Shown: positions 35,730 to 46,734 of the stretch, piece by piece | How positions within the stretch are numbered: position 1 is the first letter of the stretch | Layout of the letters: every line of letters begins with the position of its first letter | NCBI GenBank assembly: GCA_000472185.1 | Contig: AVDB01000003.1 | Span: 124,001-188,000, forward strand | Source of the DNA: Rhodobacteraceae bacterium HIMB11 | GTDB lineage: Bacteria > Pseudomonadota > Alphaproteobacteria > Rhodobacterales > Rhodobacteraceae | Direction: 5' to 3' | DNA length: 64,000 bases | Notes under the pieces: model-generated | What the model was told of the DNA's origin: nothing | What the model saw: only the letters and a program-made list of their open reading frames with translations | Database searches by the model: none | Translations under genes and position numbers: made by a program

Positions 35730-38700
35730 ATGATTCACGTATCAAACACCTGGGACAAAAATAAACTACAAAGCGAAGCGCAAATCTTGTCTGATTTGAT
35801 CGCCGTTGCCGATCTGTCCGATGCAGATCGCGATACGATTGTCGATCAGGCAACGCACCTAATCGACGCAATTCGCAAACTATCAAAACCAGGTTTAATG
35901 GAAGTGTTCCTGACGGAATATGGATTGTCGACTGACGAAGGCGTGGCACTAATGTGTTTGGCAGAAGCCCTGCTGCGCGTTCCCGATAAAATCACAGTTG
36001 ATGCGTTGATTGACGATAAAATCACTCCTGCTGAGTGGGCCGAACATTTGGGGCAATCGCCGTCGACCTTGGTGAATGCAAGCAGTTTGGGGTTATTGAT
36101 CAGTAGCAAAGTGCTTGGTGGAAAAAATGCACAAGTCGCAAAGACCCTGCGCACATTAATCCAACGTTTGGGCGAACCCGTAATTCGGGCCGCGGTGACG
36201 CAAGCGATCCGCCAAATAGGGGATCAATTTGTCCTTGGTGAAACAATCGAAAGCGCACAAAAACACGCAAAGAAATTAGAAAGCCAAGGCTATACATATT
36301 CCTACGATATGCTGGGTGAGGCCGCGGTCACACAGGACGATGCGCAGCGTTATATCAACGAATATTCAAACGCCATCGACGCAATTGCGCAAAACACATC
36401 AGGCGATGATGTCACACTAAATCCGGGCATTTCCATTAAACTCTCAGCTCTGCATCCCAGATACGAATTAGCACAAGCCGACCGCGTTTTAATGGATATC
36501 GTGCCAGTTTTACAAAATCTGGCGCGAAAAGCAGCACAGGCAGGCATCGGCTTGAATGTCGATGCCGAAGAGGCTGACCGCTTGGGCCTGTCGATGGACA
36601 TCATATCGGCCACGCTCGCCCATTCCGATTTGGCCAAATGGCAGGGCTTTGGCGTAGTTGTTCAAGCCTACAGCAAACGCGCACCCCAAACGATTGACGC
36701 GCTTTACGCATTGGCAAAACAACACAATCGCAAAATCATGGTCAGATTGGTCAAAGGGGCCTATTGGGATAGTGAGATTAAGCATTCCCAAGTGCAGGGC
36801 CTAACATCATTTCCAGTCTTCACCAGAAAAGAGGCAAGTGACGTAAGCTATATCGCGAATGCGCGCAAATTATTGCAAATGAATGATTTCATTTATCCGC
36901 AATTTGCAACGCATAATGCCCATTCAATTTCTGCGATTTTGCACATGGCGCAGCAAACCCCAAACTGCCGTTTTGAATTCCAACGGCTTCACGGGATGGG
37001 CGAAGCCGTGCATGATATCGTCGTAAAAAAGTTTGGAACAAACTCTCGTATCTATGCCCCTGTAGGTCCACACAAAGATCTGTTGGCCTATCTGGTGCGA
37101 CGACTGTTGGAAAATGGCGCGAATTCATCCTTTGTGAACCAAATCGCGGACCCCAACATTCTCAGCGCGAAAATTGCCGCCTGTCCGTTCAAACAACTTG
37201 CCAGTGGAACAGCGCAAAAGATCACAAGAGGACCTGATATCTATGGCGCGGGGCGTATAAATTCAAAAGGATACGATTTGAACAATGCCGAAACCCTATC
37301 GGCGCTTCAAAACCGCCTTGTCATCAAGACGCCATTGAGTGTTGCGCCCATACTAGTTGGCGAACCAAACCGTCTTTCACCGCATCCCATTGTAAACCCC
37401 GCCAACGGTGATCATTTGGGGACAGCACAATTCTGCGATGCACATACCGCACAGCAGGCAATTGAGAATGGCATACCTTGGCACGCAGAGGCGGCAGAGC
37501 GGCAACGCATTTTGTTGAAGGCGGCAGATCTTTATGAAGCCGAGGATGGAGAGGCGCTTGCCCTTCTCATGCATGAGGCCGGCAAAACACTTGCCGACGC
37601 GGTCGGCGAACTGCGCGAGGCGGTGGATTTCCTCCGGTATTATGCGGCGCAAATTGCACATCACCACGGGACGCCACGGGGTATTTTCACCTGCATCAGT
37701 CCGTGGAATTTCCCATTGGCCATTTTCACCGGCCAAATTGTAGCCGCCCTTGCTGCGGGAAATGGCGTGCTTGCAAAACCTGCGGAAACCACGTCTGCCA
37801 TTGCGGCTTGGGCCATTGCGCGTCTCCATCGTGCAGGTGTCCCAAAAACATCGCTTCAGCTGGTCTTGGGAACAGGGTCCGAGGTTGGCAACGCGATCTA
37901 CGCGCATCTGAAAATTTCCGGCGTCGCATTTACAGGATCAACCCAAACAGCCCAGATCATTCAAAACCGAATGGCCGATATGTGCCAACCTGGTACGCCG
38001 CTGATCGCGGAAACCGGTGGGTTGAACGCGATGATTGTGGATTCCACAGCCCTACCTGAACAGGCCGTGCGCGACATCATCACGTCAGCCTTTCAGTCAG
38101 CAGGCCAGCGGTGCTCTGCACTGAGGTGTTTATACATTCAGCGCGATATTGCGCCCGAACTGATCAAGTTACTAAAAGGGGCGATGGATGAATTGATTTT
38201 AGGTGATCCTGTGAACATCCAAACAGATGTCGGCCCTGTAATCACCGCAGAGGCAGCAAACAAAATCAACGGTTATATTGACACCAAACGTGCGCAGGGC
38301 ACGGTTCTGCATGAGATTGAAAAACCAAATGATGGCAATTTTGTTGCACCATGCATGATCCAAGTGGACGGCATTCAAGACCTGAAAGAAGAAATCTTTG
38401 GACCCGTTTTGCACGTCGCTATATTTAATGCGCGGGAATTGGACACTGTCATTCAAGCAATCAACGAAACCGGCTATGGATTAACATTTGGCCTGCACAC
38501 ACGGATTGAAAACCGCGTAAACGCGATTGCCAAACAAATCCACTGCGGCAACATATATGTGAATAGAAACCAAATTGGCGCAATTGTCGGCAGTCAGCCT
38601 TTTGGCGGTGAAGGACTGTCTGGTACGGGACCAAAAGCAGGTGGTCCAAATTATTTGGGGCGCTTTACCCGTCTGCTAACTGACCCCATTGCAACAATAT

Positions 38701-39125
38701 CGCACACACTTAGGGATGAAACGAACTTTGTTTATGATGAAAAAGAACTTCCTGGGCCAGCGGGCGAGCAGAACCTTCTGCGCCTTATCCCGCGTGATCC
38801 CCTGCTATGCGCAGGGCCAACACGTGAACTTGCAGAAAAACAAGCAGCCGCTGTAAAGGCATTGGGGGGACGCGCCATCATTCCTGAGCATGATATCGTT
38901 CCTGATGACCTTGTAAAAGACGCAGGTTTTTCCGCCGTCATCTGGTGGGGCGACACAGAAACAGGGCACGCGTTTTCACGCGCGTTGACCCGGCGCAATG
39001 GGCCGATTATCCCACTTATCGTGGACAGTCCTGACCGCGCGCATGTTTTTCATGAACGTCATCTGTGCATTGACACAACGGCCGCTGGCGGCAATGCAGC
39101 ATTGTTGGTGGATCAAACAACTTGA
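35730..39125 (+). CDS. putA: Bifunctional proline dehydrogenase / L-glutamate gamma-semialdehyde dehydrogenase
   Basis: A 1131-residue fused enzyme oxidising proline to glutamate. The FAD proline-dehydrogenase half (roughly 170-490) contains LVKGAYWDSEIKHSQ. The aldehyde-dehydrogenase half (roughly 530-985) has a GSTQTAQII NAD segment, ETGGLNA and the catalytic cysteine near residue 795 (QSAGQRCSAL). A C-terminal extension of about 140 residues is the ALDH-like domain found in longer PutA proteins. The N-terminal RHH DNA-binding domain is absent, consistent with control by the divergent Lrp gene. AGGAGG precedes the ATG. Confidence 0.93.
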   Translation: MIHVSNTWDKNKLQSEAQILSDLIAVADLSDADRDTIVDQATHLIDAIRKLSKPGLMEVFLTEYGLSTDEGVALMCLAEALLRVPDKITVDALIDDKITPAEWAEHLGQSPSTLVNASSLGLLISSKVLGGKNAQVAKTLRTLIQRLGEPVIRAAVTQAIRQIGDQFVLGETIESAQKHAKKLESQGYTYSYDMLGEAAVTQDDAQRYINEYSNAIDAIAQNTSGDDVTLNPGISIKLSALHPRYELAQADRVLMDIVPVLQNLARKAAQAGIGLNVDAEEADRLGLSMDIISATLAHSDLAKWQGFGVVVQAYSKRAPQTIDALYALAKQHNRKIMVRLVKGAYWDSEIKHSQVQGLTSFPVFTRKEASDVSYIANARKLLQMNDFIYPQFATHNAHSISAILHMAQQTPNCRFEFQRLHGMGEAVHDIVVKKFGTNSRIYAPVGPHKDLLAYLVRRLLENGANSSFVNQIADPNILSAKIAACPFKQLASGTAQKITRGPDIYGAGRINSKGYDLNNAETLSALQNRLVIKTPLSVAPILVGEPNRLSPHPIVNPANGDHLGTAQFCDAHTAQQAIENGIPWHAEAAERQRILLKAADLYEAEDGEALALLMHEAGKTLADAVGELREAVDFLRYYAAQIAHHHGTPRGIFTCISPWNFPLAIFTGQIVAALAAGNGVLAKPAETTSAIAAWAIARLHRAGVPKTSLQLVLGTGSEVGNAIYAHLKISGVAFTGSTQTAQIIQNRMADMCQPGTPLIAETGGLNAMIVDSTALPEQAVRDIITSAFQSAGQRCSALRCLYIQRDIAPELIKLLKGAMDELILGDPVNIQTDVGPVITAEAANKINGYIDTKRAQGTVLHEIEKPNDGNFVAPCMIQVDGIQDLKEEIFGPVLHVAIFNARELDTVIQAINETGYGLTFGLHTRIENRVNAIAKQIHCGNIYVNRNQIGAIVGSQPFGGEGLSGTGPKAGGPNYLGRFTRLLTDPIATISHTLRDETNFVYDEKELPGPAGEQNLLRLIPRDPLLCAGPTRELAEKQAAAVKALGGRAIIPEHDIVPDDLVKDAGFSAVIWWGDTETGHAFSRALTRRNGPIIPLIVDSPDRAHVFHERHLCIDTTAAGGNAALLVDQTT

Positions 39126-39189
39126 TCCCCAATGCACGCCTGCGACATTGACATGGGACATGCCCCCCTAGATATAACAGACAACATAA

Positions 39190-39202
39190 GGACACGGTGT
39201 CC
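39190..39202. promoter_or_regulatory. Palindrome upstream of the alcohol dehydrogenase
   Basis: GGACACGGTGTCC is a perfect 13-bp palindrome 21 bp before the ATG at 39223. It could be an operator or part of a stem in the leader; no regulator gene is adjacent. Confidence 0.35.
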
Positions 39203-39222
39203 ATCCCTGAGGAAGACTGAAT

Positions 39223-40257
39223 ATGAAAGCCGTTCTGTTTGAAAAGTTTCAAACCCCACCCAAAGTTGTAAACGTTGAGGAGCCCACCCCCGATGCACAG
39301 GGCGTTGTTCTAAAGGTTGAGGCAACAGGCGTCTGCCGCAGTGATTGGCATGGCTGGATGGGCCACGACAGTGATATCGAACTACCGCATATCCCGGGAC
39401 ACGAATTGGCGGGCATCGTCGAAGCCGTGGGCAAAGATGTCAAAAACTGGAAAGTTGGAGACCGCGTCACAGTTCCGTTCATTTGCGGCTGCGGATCATG
39501 TAGTGAATGCCATGCGGGACAACAACAAGTATGCCTGCACCAAGAACAACCTGGTTTCACTCATTGGGGAAGTTTTGCAGAATATGTTCCAATCCATCAG
39601 GCTGATTTAAATGTTGTGGCCCTTCCTGAAACAATGGATTTTGCAACAGCAGCCAGCTTGGGATGCCGATTTGCCACCTCATTTCGTGCGGTGATCGATC
39701 AGGGCAAAGTCAGCGCCGGACAATGGGTGGCCGTGCATGGATGCGGCGGTGTTGGTTTGTCGGCAATCATGATTGCGCAGGCTGCGGGCGCAAATGTCAT
39801 CGGTGTTGATTTGGACCCTGCCAAACTCGCGCTTGCCAAGGAATTGGGTGCAGTCGCGGCAATTGATGGAAAAACGGATGTCGTCGAAGCGATCAAAGAG
39901 ATCACCAAAGGCGGTGCGCATGTATCGCTGGACGCTCTTGGTCACCCCGTCACCATGACCAATTCCATCTTATGTTTGCGCCCCCGTGGAAAACATATTC
40001 AAGTTGGCCTGATGTTAGGCGATCATGCCGCACCTGCGGTTCCCATGCCTAAGATTGTGGGACAGGAAATCGAACTCTTGGGATCGCACGGCATGCAGGC
40101 ACATCGTTACGGTGCAATGTTGGACATGGTTAAAAGCGGTACATTAAACCCCGCCCGACTGGTTGGCGATAAAATATCGCTGGACCAGGCACCCGATGCT
40201 TTGATGAACATGGACAAGTTCCAATCCGTGGGCGCAACAGTCATCACAAGCTTTTAG
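39223..40257 (+). CDS. Zinc-dependent alcohol dehydrogenase
   Basis: A 344-residue medium-chain dehydrogenase with both zinc sites: catalytic CRSDWHGW and GHELAG, structural [17 protein letters not shown], and nucleotide loop GCGGVGLSA. It probably oxidises a primary or secondary alcohol with NAD+. It precedes the aminotransferase gene by 22 bp in the same direction; the two may share a transcript. Substrate unknown. Confidence 0.85.
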   Translation: MKAVLFEKFQTPPKVVNVEEPTPDAQGVVLKVEATGVCRSDWHGWMGHDSDIELPHIPGHELAGIVEAVGKDVKNWKVGDRVTVPFICGCGSCSECHAGQQQVCLHQEQPGFTHWGSFAEYVPIHQADLNVVALPETMDFATAASLGCRFATSFRAVIDQGKVSAGQWVAVHGCGGVGLSAIMIAQAAGANVIGVDLDPAKLALAKELGAVAAIDGKTDVVEAIKEITKGGAHVSLDALGHPVTMTNSILCLRPRGKHIQVGLMLGDHAAPAVPMPKIVGQEIELLGSHGMQAHRYGAMLDMVKSGTLNPARLVGDKISLDQAPDALMNMDKFQSVGATVITSF

Positions 40258-40279
40258 TGCGAAAAGGCCAGACAGGTTT

Positions 40280-41461
40280 ATGTTTGAAAATCTAAACGAT
40301 TATCCCGTGGATCCGATCATGATCGGTGCGGACTATTTCGCCCAAGATCCACGTGACGATAAACTGAACCTAACAGTCGGTGTTTATCAGGACGAACACG
40401 GCCATACCCCGATCCTACAAGCGGTGAAGGAAGCTGAGCGGATTTTGGTGGAAACACAGGTTTCAAAATCCTATTTGGCGCTGACGGGTGATGCCGAGTA
40501 TTGCAATTTAATTGGGTTGGATATTCTTGGCAGCGCGTTTGGGGATGAATGGGTTACGGCGCAAACATCTGGGGGTGCTGTAGCGTTACGCGTCATGGCC
40601 GATCTGGTGGCGCAATTGCCCGTGTCACCAACCGTATGGCTGCAGACACCAACCTATGGAAATTACATTCCCATTCTCACTGCAGCAGGAGCAAAATATC
40701 GGGGCATCCCATATTACGATCGCATTAGATCCAAGATCACCTTCGAACGGATGTTGAAACACCTGAGCCACGCGAAAGCAGGTGACCTGTTTTTGATGCA
40801 AGGGTATTGCCACAATCCAACTGGCGCGGATATGACAGCAGACCAATTTGATGCGCTCTTGAACGTCTTGGACGAACGTGGCGTTATCCCGTGGATTGAT
40901 TTGGCCTACCTAGGTTTTGCACAAGGTTGGGAGGCAGACAGCGACTTTGCACGAAAAATTGCGGATCGTTTTGACGAATGCATCATTTGCATCACGTTGT
41001 CGAAGTCATTTGGAATTTACCGAGATCGCGCAGGCGCACTATTCGTAAAAACACGCCCTGCGGACAAATCAAAAATGCAGCGTGCGGTCTCTGCGATTGT
41101 ACGCTCTGGCGCGTCGCATGCCCCAGATCATGGCCCATCTGTGGTTCGTACAATCATGGGTGATCCAAAATTGAAAAACATGTGGCTGGACGACCTTGAG
41201 ACTATGCGGCTTCGTGTACGCGGCATACGGCAAAATATCGTTCAAACCGAACGCAGCAATCATGATGCGGACATACTTAAATACATCGGCTCGCAATCCG
41301 GCATGTTTTCCCTACTACCCATAACGACCGAGCAGGAACATGCGTTGACACGCGATCACGGTATTCACGTGGTTCAGGGTGGACGCGTCAATGTCGCGCG
41401 CCTAAAGCCAGACGATATATCATCACTTATAAATGCGACGCATGATGTTTTGGGCCTTTGA
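40280..41461 (+). CDS. Aromatic-amino-acid/aspartate aminotransferase (class I, TyrB type)
   Basis: A 393-residue PLP enzyme of fold type I. Hallmarks are LNLTVGVYQD near the N-terminus, GYCHNPTG, WIDLAYLGFAQG (PLP aspartate) and the Schiff-base lysine in LSKSFGIYRDRAG (about residue 239). It transaminates aromatic or acidic amino acids. Downstream of the alcohol dehydrogenase; its stop converges with mtlK with 18 bp between. Confidence 0.87.
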   Translation: MFENLNDYPVDPIMIGADYFAQDPRDDKLNLTVGVYQDEHGHTPILQAVKEAERILVETQVSKSYLALTGDAEYCNLIGLDILGSAFGDEWVTAQTSGGAVALRVMADLVAQLPVSPTVWLQTPTYGNYIPILTAAGAKYRGIPYYDRIRSKITFERMLKHLSHAKAGDLFLMQGYCHNPTGADMTADQFDALLNVLDERGVIPWIDLAYLGFAQGWEADSDFARKIADRFDECIICITLSKSFGIYRDRAGALFVKTRPADKSKMQRAVSAIVRSGASHAPDHGPSVVRTIMGDPKLKNMWLDDLETMRLRVRGIRQNIVQTERSNHDADILKYIGSQSGMFSLLPITTEQEHALTRDHGIHVVQGGRVNVARLKPDDISSLINATHDVLGL

Positions 41462-41479
41462 TGGGCCACCAAGATCGCG

Positions 41480-42988
41480 TTACCCTTTCGCAACCTTTGA
41501 AGATGAAGAATGCAACTGACCACTGTTCGCACAATAATTTACGATCGCGGACTTAACCCCGTGGCGCCAAATATGGTTCAGTTGCTGGGTAAACATTTCC
41601 CTGAACTCTTTATCCTTGGCGATATCCCCATAAGCATGGGTTTCATCCAGCCATACAGTTGGCGCGTTTTTGGCACGCTTAGCGATCTCTTGATAGAATG
41701 TCCAAGATGGATCATTCGGCTCAATCACAGACCCGTCCTCTCTGGTGCCTTCACACATTCTTGACCACAAAGCCTCAACTAAGGCGAGGCCTTCGAACTT
41801 GCGTCCGTTTGCAATCGCTTTTCGGATGGTTGGATGCAAAAATCCACTGTGACGCGCACCACCATCAAACGCCACCCTTCTGACGGTGTCTTTGATCTTG
41901 GGGTTTGCAAAACGTTTTGAGATCAGTCGAACATATTGCTCAGGCGTCATTCCCGGAACATCATCAACATGGGGGGCGATTTCGTCTCTTTGAACGGTCT
42001 CAAATAATGAAAAAATCTCATCATGGGCCATACATTCATCAATCGTATGCAAACCCAGGATTTCACCCGCATTGGCCAATATTTGATGCCCTGCGTTCAG
42101 CAGGCAAATCTTCATCGTTTCAAAGGCGTGAACATCATCGGACAGTGTCACACCCACCTTTTCCCATGCAGGGCGACCTGCGCAAAAATCATCCTCCATC
42201 ACCCATTGTCGGAAATTTTCATGGGTAACGGGTACGGCGTCGTTGATCCCAAGCGATGTAACAAGGTCAATTTCCATCTGACCCGTTGCAGGGACGATGC
42301 AATCAACCATTGAGTTGGGAAATGAACAGTTTTCATCAATCCAGTCGGCTAATTTCGGATCAGACATCTTAGCCAGGGAAACCACAGTTTTACGCAGGAT
42401 CGTCCCATTCCCCTGCAAATTATCACAGCTTTGCAAGGTGACGGGGCCATTTCCCTGAATGTGTCTCAGCCGTAAGGCCTCAACAATCGCTCCAAATACC
42501 GTCTTTGGAGTCTGCGCATGTGCCGTATCATATTTAATGTCGGGATGTGTGTGATCCAACGCGCCTGAATTCGGATCCTGGAAATATCCTCCCTCAGTCA
42601 CGGTAAGAGAGATGATTTTTATGTCAGCATCACTCATTCGTTTAATCAGTGCTGAATTCCCATCTGATATTTCGACATAGTCGATCATCGAACCAATAAC
42701 TTCGACGGATTGACCATCTGGGTCCAATTCAACAAGGGTAGTTAGACAGTCTTGTGACAATAATTTCTGCCGTTGCTCCTTATCAAATTCCATAATGCCG
42801 GCACCGACGATTGCCCAATCAAGCGCTTCTCCACGCTGCATCAAGCGATGAAGATACCAAGCCTGATGCGCGCGGTGGAAATTTCCGACACCTATATGTA
42901 GGATACCAGGCCTTAATGCAGAACGATCGTAGTTGGGCACGATAACATTCTGTGGCAATTCTTTCAGCGTTTCCTTGCTGAGTTCCAT
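41480..42988 (-). CDS. mtlK: Mannitol 2-dehydrogenase
   Basis: A 502-residue long-chain mannitol dehydrogenase: N-terminal NAD segment GILHIGVGNFHRAHQAWYL, catalytic lysine region around DDFCAGRPAWEKVGV, and the C-terminal helical domain. It interconverts D-mannitol and D-fructose. The frame extends to 43030, but the ATG at 42988, preceded by GGAG, gives the typical N-terminus. Last gene of the polyol operon; its open frame overlaps the end of smoS. Confidence 0.88.
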   Translation of the reverse strand: MELSKETLKELPQNVIVPNYDRSALRPGILHIGVGNFHRAHQAWYLHRLMQRGEALDWAIVGAGIMEFDKEQRQKLLSQDCLTTLVELDPDGQSVEVIGSMIDYVEISDGNSALIKRMSDADIKIISLTVTEGGYFQDPNSGALDHTHPDIKYDTAHAQTPKTVFGAIVEALRLRHIQGNGPVTLQSCDNLQGNGTILRKTVVSLAKMSDPKLADWIDENCSFPNSMVDCIVPATGQMEIDLVTSLGINDAVPVTHENFRQWVMEDDFCAGRPAWEKVGVTLSDDVHAFETMKICLLNAGHQILANAGEILGLHTIDECMAHDEIFSLFETVQRDEIAPHVDDVPGMTPEQYVRLISKRFANPKIKDTVRRVAFDGGARHSGFLHPTIRKAIANGRKFEGLALVEALWSRMCEGTREDGSVIEPNDPSWTFYQEIAKRAKNAPTVWLDETHAYGDIAKDKEFREMFTQQLNHIWRHGVKSAIVNYCANSGQLHSSSSKVAKG

Positions 42989-43017
42989 CGGCTTAGTTCT
43001 CCGTACAAAATCGTCCA

Positions 43018-43794
43018 TCAACTCATCCAATTTCCGCCATCTACGTTGTACGTTTGTGCAACGATGTATTTTGCCTCTTCGGATGCGAGAAAAATGGCCA
43101 TACCTGTCAAATCATCAGGGATTGCCATGCGCCCATAGGGGACTGCTTTACTGACTTCGGCTTTCTTTTGGCCTGGCGCTTTGCCTTCATACTTTGCAAA
43201 GTAGGTATCGACATCGTCCCAGTGCTCTCCCTCGACCACACCAGGGGCAATAGCATTCACATTGATACCATGCTGGATTAGATTCAGCCCGGCAGATTGG
43301 GTCAAACTAATGACTGCGGCCTTCGAAGCGCAATAAACGGATACCAATGCTTCGCCACGACGCCCAGCTTGACTGGCCATATTTATGATCGTACCACCAT
43401 GGCCCTGCTCGATCATTTGCCGCGCAGCCGCCTGCATGGTGAACAGTGTTCCCGCAACATTTATTTCAAACGTGCGTTCGAAATCTATTCGATTAATTTC
43501 GGTAATTGGTGCAGCCGTGAAAACAGCTGCGTTATTGATCAGGATATCTATTCTACCAAATTGAGACACCACATTTGCGACAGCATCATCAATGCTATTC
43601 TGACAGGTGACATCCATGTCTATGGCGATAGCTGAATCGCCAATTTCCTTTGCAGTGATTTTTGCACGCTCGATGTTAATGTCACAAATTGCGACTTTAG
43701 CGCCCTCTTGAAAATAAGCTTGGGCAAAGGCACGCCCGATTCCTCGTGCGGCACCCGTAATTAAAGCTACTTTTCCAGAGAGCCGCCCTGTCAT
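43018..43794 (-). CDS. smoS: Sorbitol dehydrogenase (SDR)
   Basis: A 258-residue SDR with TGAARGIGR at residues 14-22, catalytic YCASK, and [12 protein letters not shown] at the C-terminus. The sequence is close to Rhodobacter SmoS, which oxidises D-glucitol to fructose. Its start overlaps the ABC ATPase stop by 4 bp. Part of the smo/mtl polyol operon. Confidence 0.9.
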   Translation of the reverse strand: MTGRLSGKVALITGAARGIGRAFAQAYFQEGAKVAICDINIERAKITAKEIGDSAIAIDMDVTCQNSIDDAVANVVSQFGRIDILINNAAVFTAAPITEINRIDFERTFEINVAGTLFTMQAAARQMIEQGHGGTIINMASQAGRRGEALVSVYCASKAAVISLTQSAGLNLIQHGINVNAIAPGVVEGEHWDDVDTYFAKYEGKAPGQKKAEVSKAVPYGRMAIPDDLTGMAIFLASEEAKYIVAQTYNVDGGNWMS

Positions 43795-44792
43795 ACGCGT
43801 AGCCCCTGTTCATCAAATTTATGAATTTTGTCCATTTGAGGGGTCAGATAAATTGTATCCCCATGCTTAACGGCAACATCGCCCGCAATACGGACAGTAA
43901 CTAAATCTCCAAGCCCTGTGTCGTGAACGTGGACAAACGTATCTGATCCTAGATGCTCCGCCACTCCGACGGTGCCTTTCCAAGTACCACCTGACAAATC
44001 AATGTCGATATGTTCTGGTCTTATGCCTGCAGTATACGCGCCAAGTTTCTTGGCCTCAGACCCTGAAAAGATATTCATCTTTGGAGACCCTATAAAACCT
44101 GCTACGAACACATTTCGAGGGGTGTGGTAAAGCTCTAGTGGCGTTCCCACTTGTTCAATCACGCCCGCTTGAAGCACAACAATCTTGTCGGCCATGGTCA
44201 TCGCTTCGACCTGATCATGGGTGACGTAAATCATCGTTGTTTTCATGCTTTCGTGCATTTCGCTGATCTCAAGACGCATGCCTACGCGCAATGCTGCATC
44301 AAGGTTCGACAATGGTTCGTCGAAAAGGAAAGCCGAAGGGTTGCGAACAATTGCGCGTCCAATGGCGACGCGCTGCCGCTGCCCCCCAGAAAGCGCTGCG
44401 GGTTTTCGATCCAGGTAATCCGTCAAATTTAATGATTTGGCGGCAGCCTCAACCTTTTTATCGATTTCTGACTGATCCATACCTTCCATCCGCAATGGAA
44501 ACGCGATGTTTTTACGCACTGTCATATGGGGATACAAAGCGTATGACTGGAATACCATTGCGAGGCCACGCTTTGATGGAGGAACCTGAGTGACATCTTC
44601 TCCGTCAATTTCAATCTGCCCCGAGGTCAACTCTTCAAGTCCAGCAATCATCCGAAGAAGTGTAGATTTACCGCAACCTGATGGTCCTACGAAGACCGCA
44701 AATTCACCGTCTTCAATAGTTAGATCCAAAGGAGGAATAACCTGCGTCTCACCAAAGCTTTTCGTGACATTGTTAAGTACGATGCGTCCCAT
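43791..44792 (-). CDS. smoK: Polyol ABC transporter ATP-binding protein
   Basis: A 333-residue MalK/UgpC-type ATPase: Walker [10 protein letters not shown] (residues 37-45), signature [10 protein letters not shown], Walker [11 protein letters not shown]-loop VTHDQVEAM, then a C-terminal TOBE regulatory domain. It energises the two permeases encoded upstream in the operon for sorbitol/mannitol uptake. Confidence 0.92.
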   Translation of the reverse strand: MGRIVLNNVTKSFGETQVIPPLDLTIEDGEFAVFVGPSGCGKSTLLRMIAGLEELTSGQIEIDGEDVTQVPPSKRGLAMVFQSYALYPHMTVRKNIAFPLRMEGMDQSEIDKKVEAAAKSLNLTDYLDRKPAALSGGQRQRVAIGRAIVRNPSAFLFDEPLSNLDAALRVGMRLEISEMHESMKTTMIYVTHDQVEAMTMADKIVVLQAGVIEQVGTPLELYHTPRNVFVAGFIGSPKMNIFSGSEAKKLGAYTAGIRPEHIDIDLSGGTWKGTVGVAEHLGSDTFVHVHDTGLGDLVTVRIAGDVAVKHGDTIYLTPQMDKIHKFDEQGLRV

Positions 44793-44801
44793 AATCTTTC
44801 C

Positions 44802-45644
44802 TTATTTCACGGCGCCAAAGGTCAAACCTTGGACGAGTTGTTTTTGGCAGAACCATCCCAACACAACGATGGGTCCTACCGCAGCAGTCGACACTGCGGA
44901 TAAGCGTCCAAAGAACAACCCCTCCGGCGCTCTGTTGCCCTCGATGAGCTTAGAAAGCGTTGCAGCATCAATTGTTGTCAGACGTACGGTCCAGTAGGCT
45001 TCGTTCCAGCAGAAAATGAAAATGAGAAGAGCAGTCGATGCGATGCCGCCCCAAGCCAGTGGTATAAGTATCTCTTTGACCTCGCCCCACGTGCTCACTC
45101 CATCCATTTTGCCGGCTTCGATGATATCCTTTGGGATTTCCTTGAAATAGGTGAACAACATCCAAATGGCGATCGGTAGGTTAATTAAACTCACAACCGT
45201 AATCACCAGAACGTGCGTATCATATAAACCGATACCCTTTGCCAAAAAAATCATTGGGTACAAGACTGCGGCAGCCGGTAACATTTTTGTGGATAACATC
45301 CACATCAAAATATCCTTCGTTGCACGACTTGGATTAAACGCCATCGCATAAGCAGCGGGAATACCGACCACGAGCGTAAACAAGGTTGCGCAGACAGAGG
45401 TTATGACTGAGTTTGTAGCAAATCGCCAATAGTCATAATTCTCAGTCAAGTTTAGATAGTTATCCAAAGTCGGCGTGAACCAAATCAGGAATTCTGGTTT
45501 CACTGCGTCCGCATCGGTCTTAAAGCTGGTCAACACCATCCAAAAGATCGGAAAGAAAAACAGCAGCGCGACACCCCAGGCCAACACTGGTCGGCCATAT
45601 CGTGATATATTTGAGTTCGTTGAAACAATAGCCATGATTTTCAC
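44802..45644 (-). CDS. smoG: Polyol ABC transporter permease
   Basis: A 280-residue inner-membrane permease of the MalG type with six hydrophobic segments and the EAA-loop region (EAGKMDGVSTWGEVKEILIPLA). It pairs with SmoF. It lies 9 bp before smoK and one base after smoF. Confidence 0.9.
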   Translation of the reverse strand: MKIMAIVSTNSNISRYGRPVLAWGVALLFFFPIFWMVLTSFKTDADAVKPEFLIWFTPTLDNYLNLTENYDYWRFATNSVITSVCATLFTLVVGIPAAYAMAFNPSRATKDILMWMLSTKMLPAAAVLYPMIFLAKGIGLYDTHVLVITVVSLINLPIAIWMLFTYFKEIPKDIIEAGKMDGVSTWGEVKEILIPLAWGGIASTALLIFIFCWNEAYWTVRLTTIDAATLSKLIEGNRAPEGLFFGRLSAVSTAAVGPIVVLGWFCQKQLVQGLTFGAVK

Positions 45645-45645
45645 C

Positions 45646-46584
45646 TCAATCCATCAACGTCTTGCCGATCATGCGCAGCAAGAATATCGCAACAATATTT
45701 GCAAGGATAACAGCAAATATACCTGTGGCACTCGCTGCACCAATATTGTTGTTTGCAAATTCACCAATCAGATAAGGCAAATTTTTGTTACCATTACCCC
45801 GGCTTACAATTTCTATCTCTGCATACAAAGATAGATGGAAGATTGCCTGTATCATGACAACGATCGCAATCGGGCGAGCCAAATGGGGCAAGGTCAGAAA
45901 GCGGAATTGAGACCAAGCGCCTGCGCCGTCAAGCACAGCAGCCTCCTTTTGTTGCTGATCTTCGGATTGTAGCGATGTCATAAATATCAAAACAGCAAAT
46001 GGGGTCCATTGCCAGGTTACCATTGTAATAACCGCGTATGCTGAAGTCTGAGTAGCACGAAACGAAATTGGCTCAATCTCTGGCCACATAGAAAAGAAGC
46101 CACCCAAAACTGGCAGAGTGCGCAAGCCGTCAATTACCTCGTTTATACCCGCGACGGCCAAACCTTGTAGACCTAAAACAGGATCCAAAATCATGTTAAT
46201 CCACAAAACGGCGTTGACAGCGGGCATTACAAAAAACGGAGAAATCAATAACACTCGAACGATGCCACGACCCATGAATATCTTGTTAATCAAAACTGCG
46301 ATCAATACGCCAAAGATAACCGTTAAAATCAGAATACTGCAGACAATAAGAAGGCTGTTCTGAATTGCCAAAATAAAATCTTTGTTATTCAGGACAAATT
46401 CATAATTCCCAAACCCACGCCAATTGCTCAAAGCAGGTTTTGTCCATTCTGGTCGGCGCAAACTGTTTAATACGTAACGAATGAACGAAAAATATAGAGT
46501 TATGCTCAGTGGAACCAGCATCCAAACAAGGAGTAATAAAACGGCTGGTGCTTGAAGTAAGCGTGGCAGGCTTCGATTAGTCAT
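45646..46584 (-). CDS. smoF: Polyol ABC transporter permease
   Basis: A 312-residue MalF-type permease with six or so membrane segments and EAAVLDGAGAWSQFRFLTLP as its EAA loop. It forms the channel with SmoG. It is separated from the binding-protein gene by 150 bp containing a strong stem-loop. Confidence 0.9.
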   Translation of the reverse strand: MTNRSLPRLLQAPAVLLLLVWMLVPLSITLYFSFIRYVLNSLRRPEWTKPALSNWRGFGNYEFVLNNKDFILAIQNSLLIVCSILILTVIFGVLIAVLINKIFMGRGIVRVLLISPFFVMPAVNAVLWINMILDPVLGLQGLAVAGINEVIDGLRTLPVLGGFFSMWPEIEPISFRATQTSAYAVITMVTWQWTPFAVLIFMTSLQSEDQQQKEAAVLDGAGAWSQFRFLTLPHLARPIAIVVMIQAIFHLSLYAEIEIVSRGNGNKNLPYLIGEFANNNIGAASATGIFAVILANIVAIFLLRMIGKTLMD

Positions 46585-46675
46585 GATGGATTACCTACTT
46601 TTGAGTTTTGAACCCATAAGTCCATTTAGCGAAACGATTGTAAATAGGGTGACTTACTTCGGCAGAAGTAATGCG

Positions 46676-46710
46676 AAAAGGGGCGCAATTGTGAGTGCCA
46701 CGCCCCTTTT
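46676..46710 (-). terminator. Stem-loop between smoE and smoF
   Basis: A perfect 10-bp stem (AAAAGGGGCG/CGCCCCTTTT) with a 15-nt loop, 25 bp past the smoE stop on the minus strand. It resembles the partial terminator or RNase-blocking hairpin that raises binding-protein levels over permease in sugar ABC operons. Confidence 0.75.
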
Positions 46711-46734
46711 CAATCTCGGGAGAAGGGTTAGTAG